DNA of 64,000 nt, from positions 20,747 through 84,746 of the forward strand of contig NZ_FORF01000017.1 in NCBI RefSeq assembly GCF_900113935.1. The letters are read 5' to 3'. The number at the start of each line of letters is the position of its first letter. Position 1 is the first letter of the stretch. The notes beneath the pieces were generated by a model. The model ran no database searches, was not told the origin of the DNA, and was given only the letters and a program-made list of their open reading frames with translations. Below, in pieces: positions 34,158 to 43,115 of the stretch. The position numbers and the translations under genes were made by a program. This stretch comes from Aquamicrobium aerolatum DSM 21857. GTDB lineage: Bacteria > Pseudomonadota > Alphaproteobacteria > Rhizobiales > Rhizobiaceae.

Positions 34158-34940
34158 TCATGCCTCAAGACCGAGCCGGCGCAGGGGCGGTCCGCGACGC
34201 AGGAGCTTTTCCAGGATTCGACGTTTCAACGAACGCGCTTCGGGCAGTTGCACATTCTGCTCGAAGACCGCCCCGTTGAGCCCCGCATCATTGCTCAAGG
34301 CAAGTTCAACACCCCATCGCGCTGCAATAGCCGGGTCAAGCCCGGTGACCAGCCCCATACGCGTCGCGAGAATGCCCGGCATCCACGTCGACACCACAAT
34401 CCCCGGAAAGCGGTCTCCGAGATCGGCCACCAGCGTGCGCGAAAAGATGCGTAGCGCCCCTTTCGAGACACTGTAAGCACCCGCCATCGGCTGCGGGGCA
34501 ATGTCGGCAAAGCTGCCAATATTGACGATTCGACCCTCTCCGGTGCGGATCATCGACTGCAGTGCCGCATGCGTGCAATTCACGGCACCGCCCAGATTGA
34601 TCGACACGCACTCCATGAACTCTCCCGGCTGACTGGCTAGAAAGTCGCGGTGCGGGTGAACGGCCGCGTTGTTGATCAGGATTGTTGGATCACCCATCTG
34701 CTGACGAATTGCCGCAAATGTATCAAGCACGGCGCGCGTTTCGCTCACGTCGACGCGAAACGGCACCACCATCGCGCCAACAGCCAGATCGACGGTCCGC
34801 TGCAGGTCTGCAGGGTTCCGACTGATCGCCGCAACCGGGATACCGCGAATGGCCAACTCGACGGTCATGGCCCTGCCAAGGCCTGTTCCTGCGCCGGTCA
34901 CGATTGCCAGCGGTGCGTTCTCTTTTTTCATCATGCGCAT
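34158..34940 (-). CDS. Short-chain dehydrogenase/reductase
   Basis: A 260-aa NAD(P)-dependent SDR. It has the Rossmann motif VTGAGTGLGRAM near residue 14, NNAAVH near 90, the catalytic Ser in NIGSFADI near 143 and YSVSKGA near 157. It probably oxidises or reduces a hydroxyl/keto group on the sugar or acyl unit made by this locus. The ATG at 34940 overlaps the GMC stop codon by one base (TGATG). The long basic C-terminal tail (RRGPPLRRLG) is unusual for an SDR. Confidence 0.9.
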   Translation of the reverse strand: MRMMKKENAPLAIVTGAGTGLGRAMTVELAIRGIPVAAISRNPADLQRTVDLAVGAMVVPFRVDVSETRAVLDTFAAIRQQMGDPTILINNAAVHPHRDFLASQPGEFMECVSINLGGAVNCTHAALQSMIRTGEGRIVNIGSFADIAPQPMAGAYSVSKGALRIFSRTLVADLGDRFPGIVVSTWMPGILATRMGLVTGLDPAIAARWGVELALSNDAGLNGAVFEQNVQLPEARSLKRRILEKLLRRGPPLRRLGLEA

Positions 34941-36520
34941 CACCGGGCTCCGCCTTTGGCTGCGTCTGCAATGATGTCTCCGACCCGCAGCGCGTTCGCC
35001 GCAATCGTCAAACTCGGATTGATCCCAAGCGACGTCGGCATGAACGACGAGTCGGTGACATATAGATTGTCGACCCCATGCACGCGGCAGTTGCGGTCCA
35101 GGACGCTCGTTTCAGGGTCGTCGCCGAAGCGAAGCGTGCCACAGCAATGCGCGACATTGAGAGCGGGCTCGAGCGAAAGAAACGCCGTCCGATGCCCCTT
35201 GAGCCTTCGACGTACAATCTTGCGGTAAGACCGTCGACGCTGATTGAGTTCCGTCGGCACAGTGTATTCGAACGACAATTTCTCTGGGTCTTCGGGGTCG
35301 ATGGTCACCCGATTGTGGGGATATGAAAGATCCTCGACGATCCCGGCAAAGATCTTGGCCTTGCCGAATATGCGGGCCGCCGCATAGCCGACAACACGCG
35401 TCAGCCCCCGCAGGGGACGAAGGCCACGCAGAACCGAGCGATCGAACACACCATTGAGGTAGTGAACGATCATGCCGTAGGACGCATCCACCCCCATCGC
35501 CTGAAGAGCACCAAATCGCGCACCATCTACATAATAAAAATCGCGCAGAGCCAAGGTCTTCGTCGGCCCCGTCGACTTCGACCCCTTGGCCGGCCAGATC
35601 GCGATCATCTCTGTCAGATGAAACATCAGATTGCGGCCAACCAGATCGTTGCGATTGCCGAAACCGGATGGCCAGACGTCACTGCGCGATGACAAGAGCA
35701 ATCGCGGCGACCCGAGGCCGCCTGCTGCAAGAACGTAATTGTGCGCCCGAAGGTTGACGATCCTGCCATCAAGCTGCGCCTCGATATAGGAGACGTGACG
35801 CTCATCACCATGGACGGCTACGACACTGCATCGGTCCAGAAGCTCAGCATTTCCGGTTGCGAGAGCCGGTTCGATACCTGCAGTCCTGCCATCCATCTTG
35901 CAGCGTTTCGGGCACTTGTGACCGAAGCAATTGAGACAGCCAGGAACGGCACGGATGCCCATATGAACGTGATACGGGTTCAGCTTGTTGCGCCGGAAAC
36001 TCTCCATCATGCTATCATCGTCCGTCCTGATTGGCGGCGGTGATCGCAATTGCGGATCGGGATCCCGTGACAAAGGGTCCGGCTCACCACAGACGGCGAA
36101 AAGACGTTCCGCTTCGCTGAAGTAGGGAAGAAAGTCATTGTAATTCACCGGCCATCCGCCGGTTGGATGAGGACGCGTCGGCGAATGTTCCAGATCATGA
36201 CGCTCCGGCCTCTCCAAGGTCGCTGCGTAGAAGGCGGAAGTTCCGCCGACGCCCGCGCCGATCGCACCGAAGAATGTAGACCGACGGCCATCGATGGTCG
36301 CGACCACAGGCTTTGGCCAGTAGCCGCGCAACAGACGCGCCTCCGGGTCCTGCATCTCCGTATCAAGATATTGCCGCTCACTCGAAAAGCCGTAAGGGCC
36401 CTTTTCCACGAACAGCACCGACAGGCCCCGCTCCGCGAGACGTCGGCCAATCGTTCCGCCACCGATACCCGTACCGACGACGATAACATCCCAAATCTTT
36501 CTGGTTGGATCAGTTTTCAT
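34940..36520 (-). CDS. GMC family FAD-dependent oxidoreductase
   Basis: A 526-aa flavoprotein of the glucose-methanol-choline family, oxidising alcohols to aldehydes/ketones. The FAD fold reads VVGTGIGGGTIGRRLAERG, followed by FVEKGPYGF. The C-terminal GMC_oxred_C domain contains the active-site His-Asn pair, AHCCGTLRFGDDP and SLGINPSLTIAAN. In the middle is a Cys cluster, CLNCFGHKCPKRC (residues about 196-208), as in the membrane-associated, multi-Cys GMC branch. Start and end overlap its operon neighbours (ATGA with the acyltransferase, TGATG with the SDR). The substrate is not known. Confidence 0.9.
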   Translation of the reverse strand: MKTDPTRKIWDVIVVGTGIGGGTIGRRLAERGLSVLFVEKGPYGFSSERQYLDTEMQDPEARLLRGYWPKPVVATIDGRRSTFFGAIGAGVGGTSAFYAATLERPERHDLEHSPTRPHPTGGWPVNYNDFLPYFSEAERLFAVCGEPDPLSRDPDPQLRSPPPIRTDDDSMMESFRRNKLNPYHVHMGIRAVPGCLNCFGHKCPKRCKMDGRTAGIEPALATGNAELLDRCSVVAVHGDERHVSYIEAQLDGRIVNLRAHNYVLAAGGLGSPRLLLSSRSDVWPSGFGNRNDLVGRNLMFHLTEMIAIWPAKGSKSTGPTKTLALRDFYYVDGARFGALQAMGVDASYGMIVHYLNGVFDRSVLRGLRPLRGLTRVVGYAAARIFGKAKIFAGIVEDLSYPHNRVTIDPEDPEKLSFEYTVPTELNQRRRSYRKIVRRRLKGHRTAFLSLEPALNVAHCCGTLRFGDDPETSVLDRNCRVHGVDNLYVTDSSFMPTSLGINPSLTIAANALRVGDIIADAAKGGAR

Positions 36521-38580
36521 GGACGCACATGCAGGGCAACGGCCTCGCCGGAACTGGCTGTGACAACAGGAGCAAAAACGCTCCGGATCGCGTTGGCAGC
36601 CGTGTTGGTGATATGATTGTTGTCAAAATAGAACGACACACCGTCATGAACGACGGAGCAGACCTTGCCGTCGCAGAAGCGATCAACGAGCGGGAGATAT
36701 TTTATGCGTTGCTCCGCAGCGAGCTGGCGAAACGGTGCTTCTGCACGTCCACTTCGCGTCTGGAGATCTGCCATCGTCTGCACGAGCGGCATGTTGTCGA
36801 GCGTTCTTCCGTGCGCCAGCAATCGCGCCGCTTCACGGGAATCGTAATAGGGAATTTCTGGCGGCTGCTCGACGACATAGACATCGGGAATCGACTTGCG
36901 AATCTCATCGATCGTGGCAAGCGTCGCATCGACAAAGATCTGTTCCTGCGAGCGGCCTTCTTCTTGCAACGCACTGATGACAATGCGGTTGCCCTTGTCC
37001 AGCCCTGTACCGCCGCCGTTGAAATAGTAAGTCCAGCGCCCGATCAGCAGAACTTTCTCGACAGACACCAACTGCGGTAGTGCCGCACGAATTTGTGCAT
37101 TTGCGGCCGTGCAGGCACTGTTTTGCGCAGGTGTCGCAGCGTTCTCCTGCTTCTCGACGTCAAACAATGGCGGACAGCCAGCCCGCCAGATCAGAAGACC
37201 GGCACTTTGCGCTTCACGCGCGGCGTGGTCGATCCCCTCCTTCATCGCACGGACGTGAGAGTCGCCCCAGACAAGGAAGGTCGGCTCGCCCTGCACGCCC
37301 ACCGGGCAAATCTCGATCCCTGAAAACGGCCCGTCCGAAGGTATGCGGCATCGGCTCCAGTCCTGAATGAAATCGGACGAAGCCTGGATGTGCATCCGCG
37401 TCGCGGTGCCATAGCGGCCCGGCAGACCATCTCCATGGTAGATGAAAAATCCTGCCAGAAACAGCGCCGCCGACGCGAAGCCTGCGCCGGAAACCAATGT
37501 CGTCACCGAAAGAAAGCGCGCCTCCCGAACCGGACGTTCGACGAAGCGCCATGACAGGATCGACAGGCCAATCGCGACAGCCAGCCACAACACCATCGAG
37601 CTGGGCTGCTCACCATCATGATAGTAGGACGCCAACGTCAGAACAGGCCAGTGCCACAAGTAAAGCGAATAGGAAATCAGCCCCAGCATAACCATCGGAC
37701 GCCAGGAGAGCACCAAATTGACCGGGTTGCGGTCGTTCATGTTGAGGAGCAGCAGCACTGTTCCAACGGTTGGCAACAAGGCCCATGCGCCGGGAAAATC
37801 ATGCTCCGGCCGTGTCAGCGCGACGCCAGCCGCAATCAAGACGATACCAAGCCACGATAGCGCTCCGCCATAGGCGCCGGAAAAGCGTCGCTCCGTCCAG
37901 GCAATCGCCAACCCGACGCCCAGAAGCAATTCCCACGCGCGGAACGGGAAGAGAAAAAAGGTCGCCGTCGGTGACAGCGGCGTCACCAGGATGCAAGCGA
38001 CCAAAGAGATGGCCAGTATCGCGGCGAGCACACCGATGAGCATGCGCTTGCTGCGCCGGAACACCAGCAGAAGCACCGGCAGGAAAAGATAGAACTGCTC
38101 CTCGACCGCAAGCGACCATGTGTGAAGCAGGATCTTGTTTTCGGAGGCGATGTCGAAATAGCCAGCTTCGCGAAAGAACTGGACGTTCGAGAGATAGACC
38201 ACCGACGCAATCAGCGACTTTGCATATTCGCGAAACTCGAATGGCAATAAAATGAAATAGGCGGCAACGGTGGTGACCGCAGCCATCACGAAATAAGCCG
38301 GAGCGAGCCGACGCAGGCGACGCAAGAGAAAATGTGGCACGTCAATCGTGCCGCGTGAAGTCAGCTCCCGCCACAGAATGCCGCCGATGAGGAAGCCGGA
38401 GATAACGAAAAAGATGTCGACGCCGACAAAGCCACCCGGCAACCATGCACGCGAAAAGTGATGCACCACAACGGCAGCGACGGCCACGCCGCGCAACCCG
38501 TCGATCTGCGCGATATTCGTGGTCACGCCCCCGGCACTGGCATCTCGTGCCGCATTATAGGTCGCAAACGCGGCGGTCAT
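36517..38580 (-). CDS. Acyltransferase-3/SGNH two-domain protein (OafA-type)
   Basis: A 687-aa membrane acyltransferase. Residues about 25-370 hold the acyltransferase-3 part with ten or so helices: QIDGLRGVAVAAVVVHHFSR, FFVISGFLI, and RRLRRLAPAYF. A C-terminal SGNH esterase-fold domain (about 430-687) has WGDSHVRAMKEG as block I and a terminal DNNHITNTAANAI with the catalytic Asp and His. This combination O-acetylates lipopolysaccharide or exopolysaccharide sugars after passing the acyl group across the membrane. It is the first gene of the operon acyltransferase-GMC-SDR-GT4, with 4-nt overlap to the next. Confidence 0.92.
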   Translation of the reverse strand: MTAAFATYNAARDASAGGVTTNIAQIDGLRGVAVAAVVVHHFSRAWLPGGFVGVDIFFVISGFLIGGILWRELTSRGTIDVPHFLLRRLRRLAPAYFVMAAVTTVAAYFILLPFEFREYAKSLIASVVYLSNVQFFREAGYFDIASENKILLHTWSLAVEEQFYLFLPVLLLVFRRSKRMLIGVLAAILAISLVACILVTPLSPTATFFLFPFRAWELLLGVGLAIAWTERRFSGAYGGALSWLGIVLIAAGVALTRPEHDFPGAWALLPTVGTVLLLLNMNDRNPVNLVLSWRPMVMLGLISYSLYLWHWPVLTLASYYHDGEQPSSMVLWLAVAIGLSILSWRFVERPVREARFLSVTTLVSGAGFASAALFLAGFFIYHGDGLPGRYGTATRMHIQASSDFIQDWSRCRIPSDGPFSGIEICPVGVQGEPTFLVWGDSHVRAMKEGIDHAAREAQSAGLLIWRAGCPPLFDVEKQENAATPAQNSACTAANAQIRAALPQLVSVEKVLLIGRWTYYFNGGGTGLDKGNRIVISALQEEGRSQEQIFVDATLATIDEIRKSIPDVYVVEQPPEIPYYDSREAARLLAHGRTLDNMPLVQTMADLQTRSGRAEAPFRQLAAEQRIKYLPLVDRFCDGKVCSVVHDGVSFYFDNNHITNTAANAIRSVFAPVVTASSGEAVALHVRP

Positions 38581-38925
38581 CGACAGATGGCAGCTTCAAC
38601 AGCAGGAATGTGTCCGACAGTCTTCATCATACGCTCCTCCGGTCGTCGCCGCTTGAAATGCATCGACCGCAACCGCTTGGGATTGACGGAGGTTATGAAC
38701 AATACCGATCTTCAATCGAGTCAGTAAAAGATTGCATCAGATAGTACATTTGGATGAACGGCGGCGTAGCTTCGCTCTGCATTACCGATCTCGACATGAC
38801 TGGACTTGATCCGCACCGGTCTGCAACGCCGAGCGTCTCATCCTTTTTTGGTAAAAGCTCTCGGAACGGATAGCTTGCCCACCGGCCCCCGGCACGCCCA
38901 AAATCTGCTTCTCAAAGACCAGCGC
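38581..38925. other. Intergenic region between two divergent acyltransferase genes
   Basis: This 345-bp gap should hold two divergent promoters. No clear -35/-10 pair, palindrome or hairpin of note is visible. The frame of the plus-strand acyltransferase stays open up to a TTG at 38806, so part of the interval could be coding if that start were used. Confidence 0.4.
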
Positions 38926-40110
38926 ATGGCTGATACCGCTTGCGCTCTGGATGTCGGAAGCGACGGCTCGGAGGCAGTGATTGTGAAAGATGAAACCGGT
39001 AGCATGCCGGGCGATATCCCGTCCCTGAACGGGATTCGGGCTATCTCTGTCATCATCGTTCTTCTGTCCCACGCAGGCTTCGAACGGATCGTACCGGGTG
39101 GCCTCGGCGTCACAATATTTTTCTTCCTCAGCGGCTTCCTGATCACCACATTGCTGCTACGCGAACAGGCTCAGTTTGGCAGTATCAACATCCCTGCCTT
39201 CTATCTGCGCCGCTTCTATCGGCTCATCCCGCCACTACTCGTGACCTTGGCGATCGCCTATAGCCTCACCTATGTCGGCATCCTGGCAGGCAACATCACG
39301 CCCGAAGGCATTCTCGTGCAACTTTTCTATTTTGCGAACTATTTCGAGATTTTCTTCGACGGTTCAGCAAAAATTCCCGCCGGAACTGGCGTTCTCTGGT
39401 CTCTGGCAGTCGAGGAGCACTTCTATATCGTGTTCCCGCTTGTGATGAGCCTGGGCTTCCTGATCGGCCTTTCAAGTCGCAGCAAACTGTTCGTCGCGCT
39501 TGCTCTTTGCGGCATCATCCTGCTCTGGCGCATCTTCCTCGTCTATGGGCTGAATGTGCCTGCGTCGCGGACCTATTACGGTTCCGACACCCGTTTTGAT
39601 TCCATCCTCTACGGGTGCATTCTCGCCTTTGCCGCGGCGACATGGGGCAAGCAGGACGACCGCAATCTCAGTCGTCTGTCATGGCCCGAATGGGTGCTTC
39701 TGGCAGCCGGATTGCTGCTCCTGTCCGCCACGTTCATCATCCGCGATCCGCAGTTCCGCGAGACATTTCGCTACTCATTGCAGGGGATCGCCCTGATCCC
39801 GATCTTCCATCTCGCCGTCAATCGCCCGCAGAGCTGGCCGTTCCGTTTTCTCGACAACCGGTTTCTCGTGCGGCTGGGAATCTACTCCTATTCCATCTAC
39901 CTGATCCATCGGGTTTTCATTGTCGCTCTTTTCGACAATGTGGAACTTCTGGCAGCGCATCCGGTGCTTCTGGCGCTGGCTAGCTTTGGGCTCTCGGTGC
40001 TTTTCGCGGCATTTGTAGACCGCTATGTCGACAGATACTTCCGTCGGCGACGCGCCCGGATGCGGCGAGCTACCATCGCCCCCACGACAGCACAGACCGT
40101 GCCGGGCTGA
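38926..40110 (+). CDS. Acyltransferase-3 family membrane protein
   Basis: A 394-aa integral membrane acyltransferase, the third of this family in the locus. It has SLNGIRAISVIIVLLSHAGF with the catalytic His, FFFLSGFLITTLLL, and YLRRFYRLIPPLLV, with about ten hydrophobic helices. The N-terminus before residue 25 is hydrophilic. The ATG at 38926 is chosen; the frame continues upstream but only to a poor TTG. It ends with a basic tail (RRRRARMRRA). It is convergent with the O-antigen-ligase gene (27-bp gap) and likely adds acetyl or another acyl group to the polysaccharide. Confidence 0.88.
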   Translation: MADTACALDVGSDGSEAVIVKDETGSMPGDIPSLNGIRAISVIIVLLSHAGFERIVPGGLGVTIFFFLSGFLITTLLLREQAQFGSINIPAFYLRRFYRLIPPLLVTLAIAYSLTYVGILAGNITPEGILVQLFYFANYFEIFFDGSAKIPAGTGVLWSLAVEEHFYIVFPLVMSLGFLIGLSSRSKLFVALALCGIILLWRIFLVYGLNVPASRTYYGSDTRFDSILYGCILAFAAATWGKQDDRNLSRLSWPEWVLLAAGLLLLSATFIIRDPQFRETFRYSLQGIALIPIFHLAVNRPQSWPFRFLDNRFLVRLGIYSYSIYLIHRVFIVALFDNVELLAAHPVLLALASFGLSVLFAAFVDRYVDRYFRRRRARMRRATIAPTTAQTVPG

Positions 40111-40137
40111 TCTTCAGGTCATATCTGGACAAGGTCG

Positions 40138-41667
40138 TCAGCGCCGTCCCAAAACCGTCAGTGGTCTGGGCATCATCACAGCTGACGTCGACGTCGGATT
40201 TGCCAGTCCCTGCGCGGCCACCCTTGCGACGGCCACACAACAACCCGCCATCGTCCAATACAGGAACGGGATGACCGAGACGCTGCTGACCGTGCCGATA
40301 ATCAGAAGAATGGCTGCCATTGTGGCAAGCATGGCGCGCGCCACGAGGGTTACATCGTTTCCTTCGTCAGCGTAGCTGAGCTTGACAAGGCCCCATGATG
40401 CGACGGCAAAGATCAACACGAAACTGACCAACCCGGTCAAGCCATGCTCCAGTGCAACGGCAGCGTAGCTATTGACCACGTCAATGATGCCCTGCCCCTG
40501 ATACATCTCCAGCATCTCGGGCTCCGACAGATACAGTGCAGAACCAAACAGCGGATTGCGGCCCACAATGGCAATTGTGGCGTCGATCAGTTGCTGACGA
40601 TAATCCTCATTCGCGGAATCTACCCCGCCAACAAAAGGCAGCAGACGAATAACGCGCTCACCATAGGACGACATGAGCACAGGAACCATCAAGACTGCGC
40701 CAACGACAGAAATCCTGGCAAGCATTCCGATGCCCCTGGGCCGCACCACCGCCAGCACGACGACCAGCAATGCCGCACCCAGCCATGGTCCGCGCGACAG
40801 CCCCGCGATCAGCCCCAGAACGATAATTCCGCCGCACGCAAGACGGAGATACCCTTTCGCCATCCGATCATAGATCGCCAGAAAACAACCGATCCCGACA
40901 ACGCATGCAAAACCGAAAGCGATCGGCTCGACAGCCGTAGCAGCCGCACGCAACATTCCGTCACGGAAAAGATATGTCTGCAACAGCGTGACGCCCCAAT
41001 GCAGGATTGCGGCATCGTAGAGGCGCCAACCGCGCAACGTCTCGAACATGCCCGCTAAAGCAAACGGGACGCAGGCGAACACAACCGCCGCCATCGCCCA
41101 TCTCAAGGTCTGCGCGCTGCGGATGCTCCGGCTGAAGACGTAGTAGGGCAAGGTGATATCGAAAATCAGCATCAGACAGGCATGCAGCATATAGGTTGGA
41201 CTGCCATGACGCAGGGCAAGTACACCGACCAGCAGAATAAACACGACGAACACCTTGTCGGTAGCCGCGCCCGGCATCGTCTCCCGACTTCGCCACAGAT
41301 TCAGTGCCGCCGGCAGCAGGAAGGCGATGGAGAATATTCTTGGCGGCGACACCTGGATCACCGAATTGATGATGCCAGGAATGCCGATCGTCACGCCTAC
41401 GGTCGGCGTGGTCAGCAACAGAACGAGGAAAAACAGGAACGGCGCTTTCGAAGCTCGGTGAACATAGATCGAAAGGGCTGCAATTGCCGCTGCATACAGA
41501 AAGATGCTGTTGGTCAGGAACAGCGCCGCTGTCGACACGAGCCAACCGTTTCTCCACAACCGTAGCTCTCGCTGCTCCACTACGGGCGCCAAAGCTTTGC
41601 CGGCAAGATAAAGGCCGAACAGGCCGAGCCCCAGGACAACGACAAACGCACGATGGGTCTCATTCAT
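40138..41667 (-). CDS. O-antigen ligase/polymerase family protein (Wzy_C)
   Basis: A 509-aa polytopic membrane protein of the O-antigen ligase (WaaL/Wzy-like) family, with about 12 hydrophobic segments. The signature central region GLIAGLSRGPWLGAALLVVV carries the conserved Arg of the Wzy_C domain, and a large periplasmic loop follows (YGERVIRLLPFVGGVD). It should polymerise or ligate lipid-linked units on the periplasmic side. The ATG at 41667 is chosen because it sits 2 bp after the flippase stop. Third gene of a reverse-strand operon PKS - flippase - ligase. Confidence 0.85.
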   Translation of the reverse strand: MNETHRAFVVVLGLGLFGLYLAGKALAPVVEQRELRLWRNGWLVSTAALFLTNSIFLYAAAIAALSIYVHRASKAPFLFFLVLLLTTPTVGVTIGIPGIINSVIQVSPPRIFSIAFLLPAALNLWRSRETMPGAATDKVFVVFILLVGVLALRHGSPTYMLHACLMLIFDITLPYYVFSRSIRSAQTLRWAMAAVVFACVPFALAGMFETLRGWRLYDAAILHWGVTLLQTYLFRDGMLRAAATAVEPIAFGFACVVGIGCFLAIYDRMAKGYLRLACGGIIVLGLIAGLSRGPWLGAALLVVVLAVVRPRGIGMLARISVVGAVLMVPVLMSSYGERVIRLLPFVGGVDSANEDYRQQLIDATIAIVGRNPLFGSALYLSEPEMLEMYQGQGIIDVVNSYAAVALEHGLTGLVSFVLIFAVASWGLVKLSYADEGNDVTLVARAMLATMAAILLIIGTVSSVSVIPFLYWTMAGCCVAVARVAAQGLANPTSTSAVMMPRPLTVLGRR

Positions 41668-41669
41668 CG

Positions 41670-43103
41670 TCAAAACACCCCCGGCAACCATAGAAGTGCC
41701 GCTGACGTAAGCTGACCGATCGCGTAGCCCACCGGCCAGAAGCATAGAACGGCAAGTTCGAACCAGGGTCTGCCCAGACCCTCACGCCATTTAAGAAAGA
41801 AGATCACGGGAACGGTCACCACCCCGTGCAGCGCGATGCCCCAGAGGGCTCCGTCAAAGCCCATGATATGGTGTCCCAGAGGGACTGTGATGAAAAGTGC
41901 CGCCGCCTTTATGCCGGCAATCAACCCGAGATATTTGGGCTTTCCCAGTGCCAGAAACAGCGCGCTTGTAAGACCGAACCTCGAGAGCAGAAGACCAAAG
42001 GAGAGGATCTGGAGAATTCGCCCCGCCTGCTCATATCGCGCATCGTAGAGAACCTGAATAATCGCTTCCCCACCACCGTAAAGAATGCCCCCACAGCCGA
42101 CATAGATGATGTCGAACGGCAGACGGCTTCTGTAGTAGGCGGCGCGCATCGCCTCGGGTCGCTCATTTGCGATCTTGCTGAACGCCGCTGTTCCGACGGA
42201 CCAGAACAGCCGCCCTCCTGCTCCATCGATCATTGCGATCAGATTGAAAGCAAGCACGTAGAGCCCCAGAACGACCGGGTCTGTCCAGCCGGCCAGCATG
42301 ATGCGATCCCCGTTCGCTGCCAGCACCGTGAACAGCGACGAGATGAACATCCAGCGCCCAAAACCGATCAACTCTCGAAAACACGCAGGGTCGAGACGCC
42401 AGCGATTGCGCGTACCGGGCAGGTAAAAATGCGTCATCGCGACGTTGACTATTGCACCGGCGAGCGCGGACACAACAAACGACCAGATGGACCCCGTCGC
42501 ATAGCCGATGATGAACGCCACAATCAGCGCGGCGGCCTGCGAAACCAGCTCGACCATCGCCAGCTGACGCTGATTGAGATGGCGGTCGCTGGTCATCGAT
42601 TTTGTGGACTGGAAGCCCATGATCACCGCAGACAAGGAGATCACGACAATGATGTAGGGCAGCACCGGATCTGCATAGACCGAGCCGGGTTCAAAGAAGC
42701 CGGAGTTGACGGCCCACACGATGGCCAAGGCGCAAAGGCAGCACACGACCCAGATGATGCCGCCGCGGATGATCTGCATCGTCCACGCGGTGTCGAGAAA
42801 GTCCCGGTTGTCGCCACGTGGGCTTTGGATCACTGCCTGCCGCAGGCCAACATCGCAGAGCATCGCCGTCACGACCTGCACAACCGTCGCCACGGCCATC
42901 ACGCCGAACATCTCCGGAGCCAGCAATCTCGTCATCGCGAGGCTGGCGACAAAGCGCAGGCCATAGCCGCTGACATGAGCGGCCATCGACCATCCAACTG
43001 CCCGCAGCACCCGCGCGCGCAGGCTGGCGTCCGGCTTTTCCGGTGCTGGCACGCCCCGCAAGACTGCCTTGGGGGTAGGCTTTGTCTCCACGACCATTAC
43101 CAT
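41670..43103 (-). CDS. Lipopolysaccharide/exopolysaccharide flippase (MOP superfamily, Wzx/WzxC-like)
   Basis: A 477-aa integral membrane protein with 12-14 helices. The family start is RAVGWSMAAHVSGYGLRFVASLAMTR (given here in part), followed by LLAPEMFGVMAVATVV. It should flip undecaprenyl-linked oligosaccharides to the periplasm. It begins 12 bp after the PKS stop and ends 2 bp before the ligase start, so all three are one transcript. This tight linkage to a polyketide synthase is unusual. There are two nearby Met codons; the first is used. Confidence 0.88.
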   Translation of the reverse strand: MVMVVETKPTPKAVLRGVPAPEKPDASLRARVLRAVGWSMAAHVSGYGLRFVASLAMTRLLAPEMFGVMAVATVVQVVTAMLCDVGLRQAVIQSPRGDNRDFLDTAWTMQIIRGGIIWVVCCLCALAIVWAVNSGFFEPGSVYADPVLPYIIVVISLSAVIMGFQSTKSMTSDRHLNQRQLAMVELVSQAAALIVAFIIGYATGSIWSFVVSALAGAIVNVAMTHFYLPGTRNRWRLDPACFRELIGFGRWMFISSLFTVLAANGDRIMLAGWTDPVVLGLYVLAFNLIAMIDGAGGRLFWSVGTAAFSKIANERPEAMRAAYYRSRLPFDIIYVGCGGILYGGGEAIIQVLYDARYEQAGRILQILSFGLLLSRFGLTSALFLALGKPKYLGLIAGIKAAALFITVPLGHHIMGFDGALWGIALHGVVTVPVIFFLKWREGLGRPWFELAVLCFWPVGYAIGQLTSAALLWLPGVF

Positions 43104-43115
43104 CGGCAGCGCGCT

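Noticed and set aside
38806..38925. A longer N-terminus for the third acyltransferase
   Set aside because: The frame reaches a TTG with no ribosome-binding site; acyltransferase-3 proteins normally begin shortly before the SLNGIRA motif.
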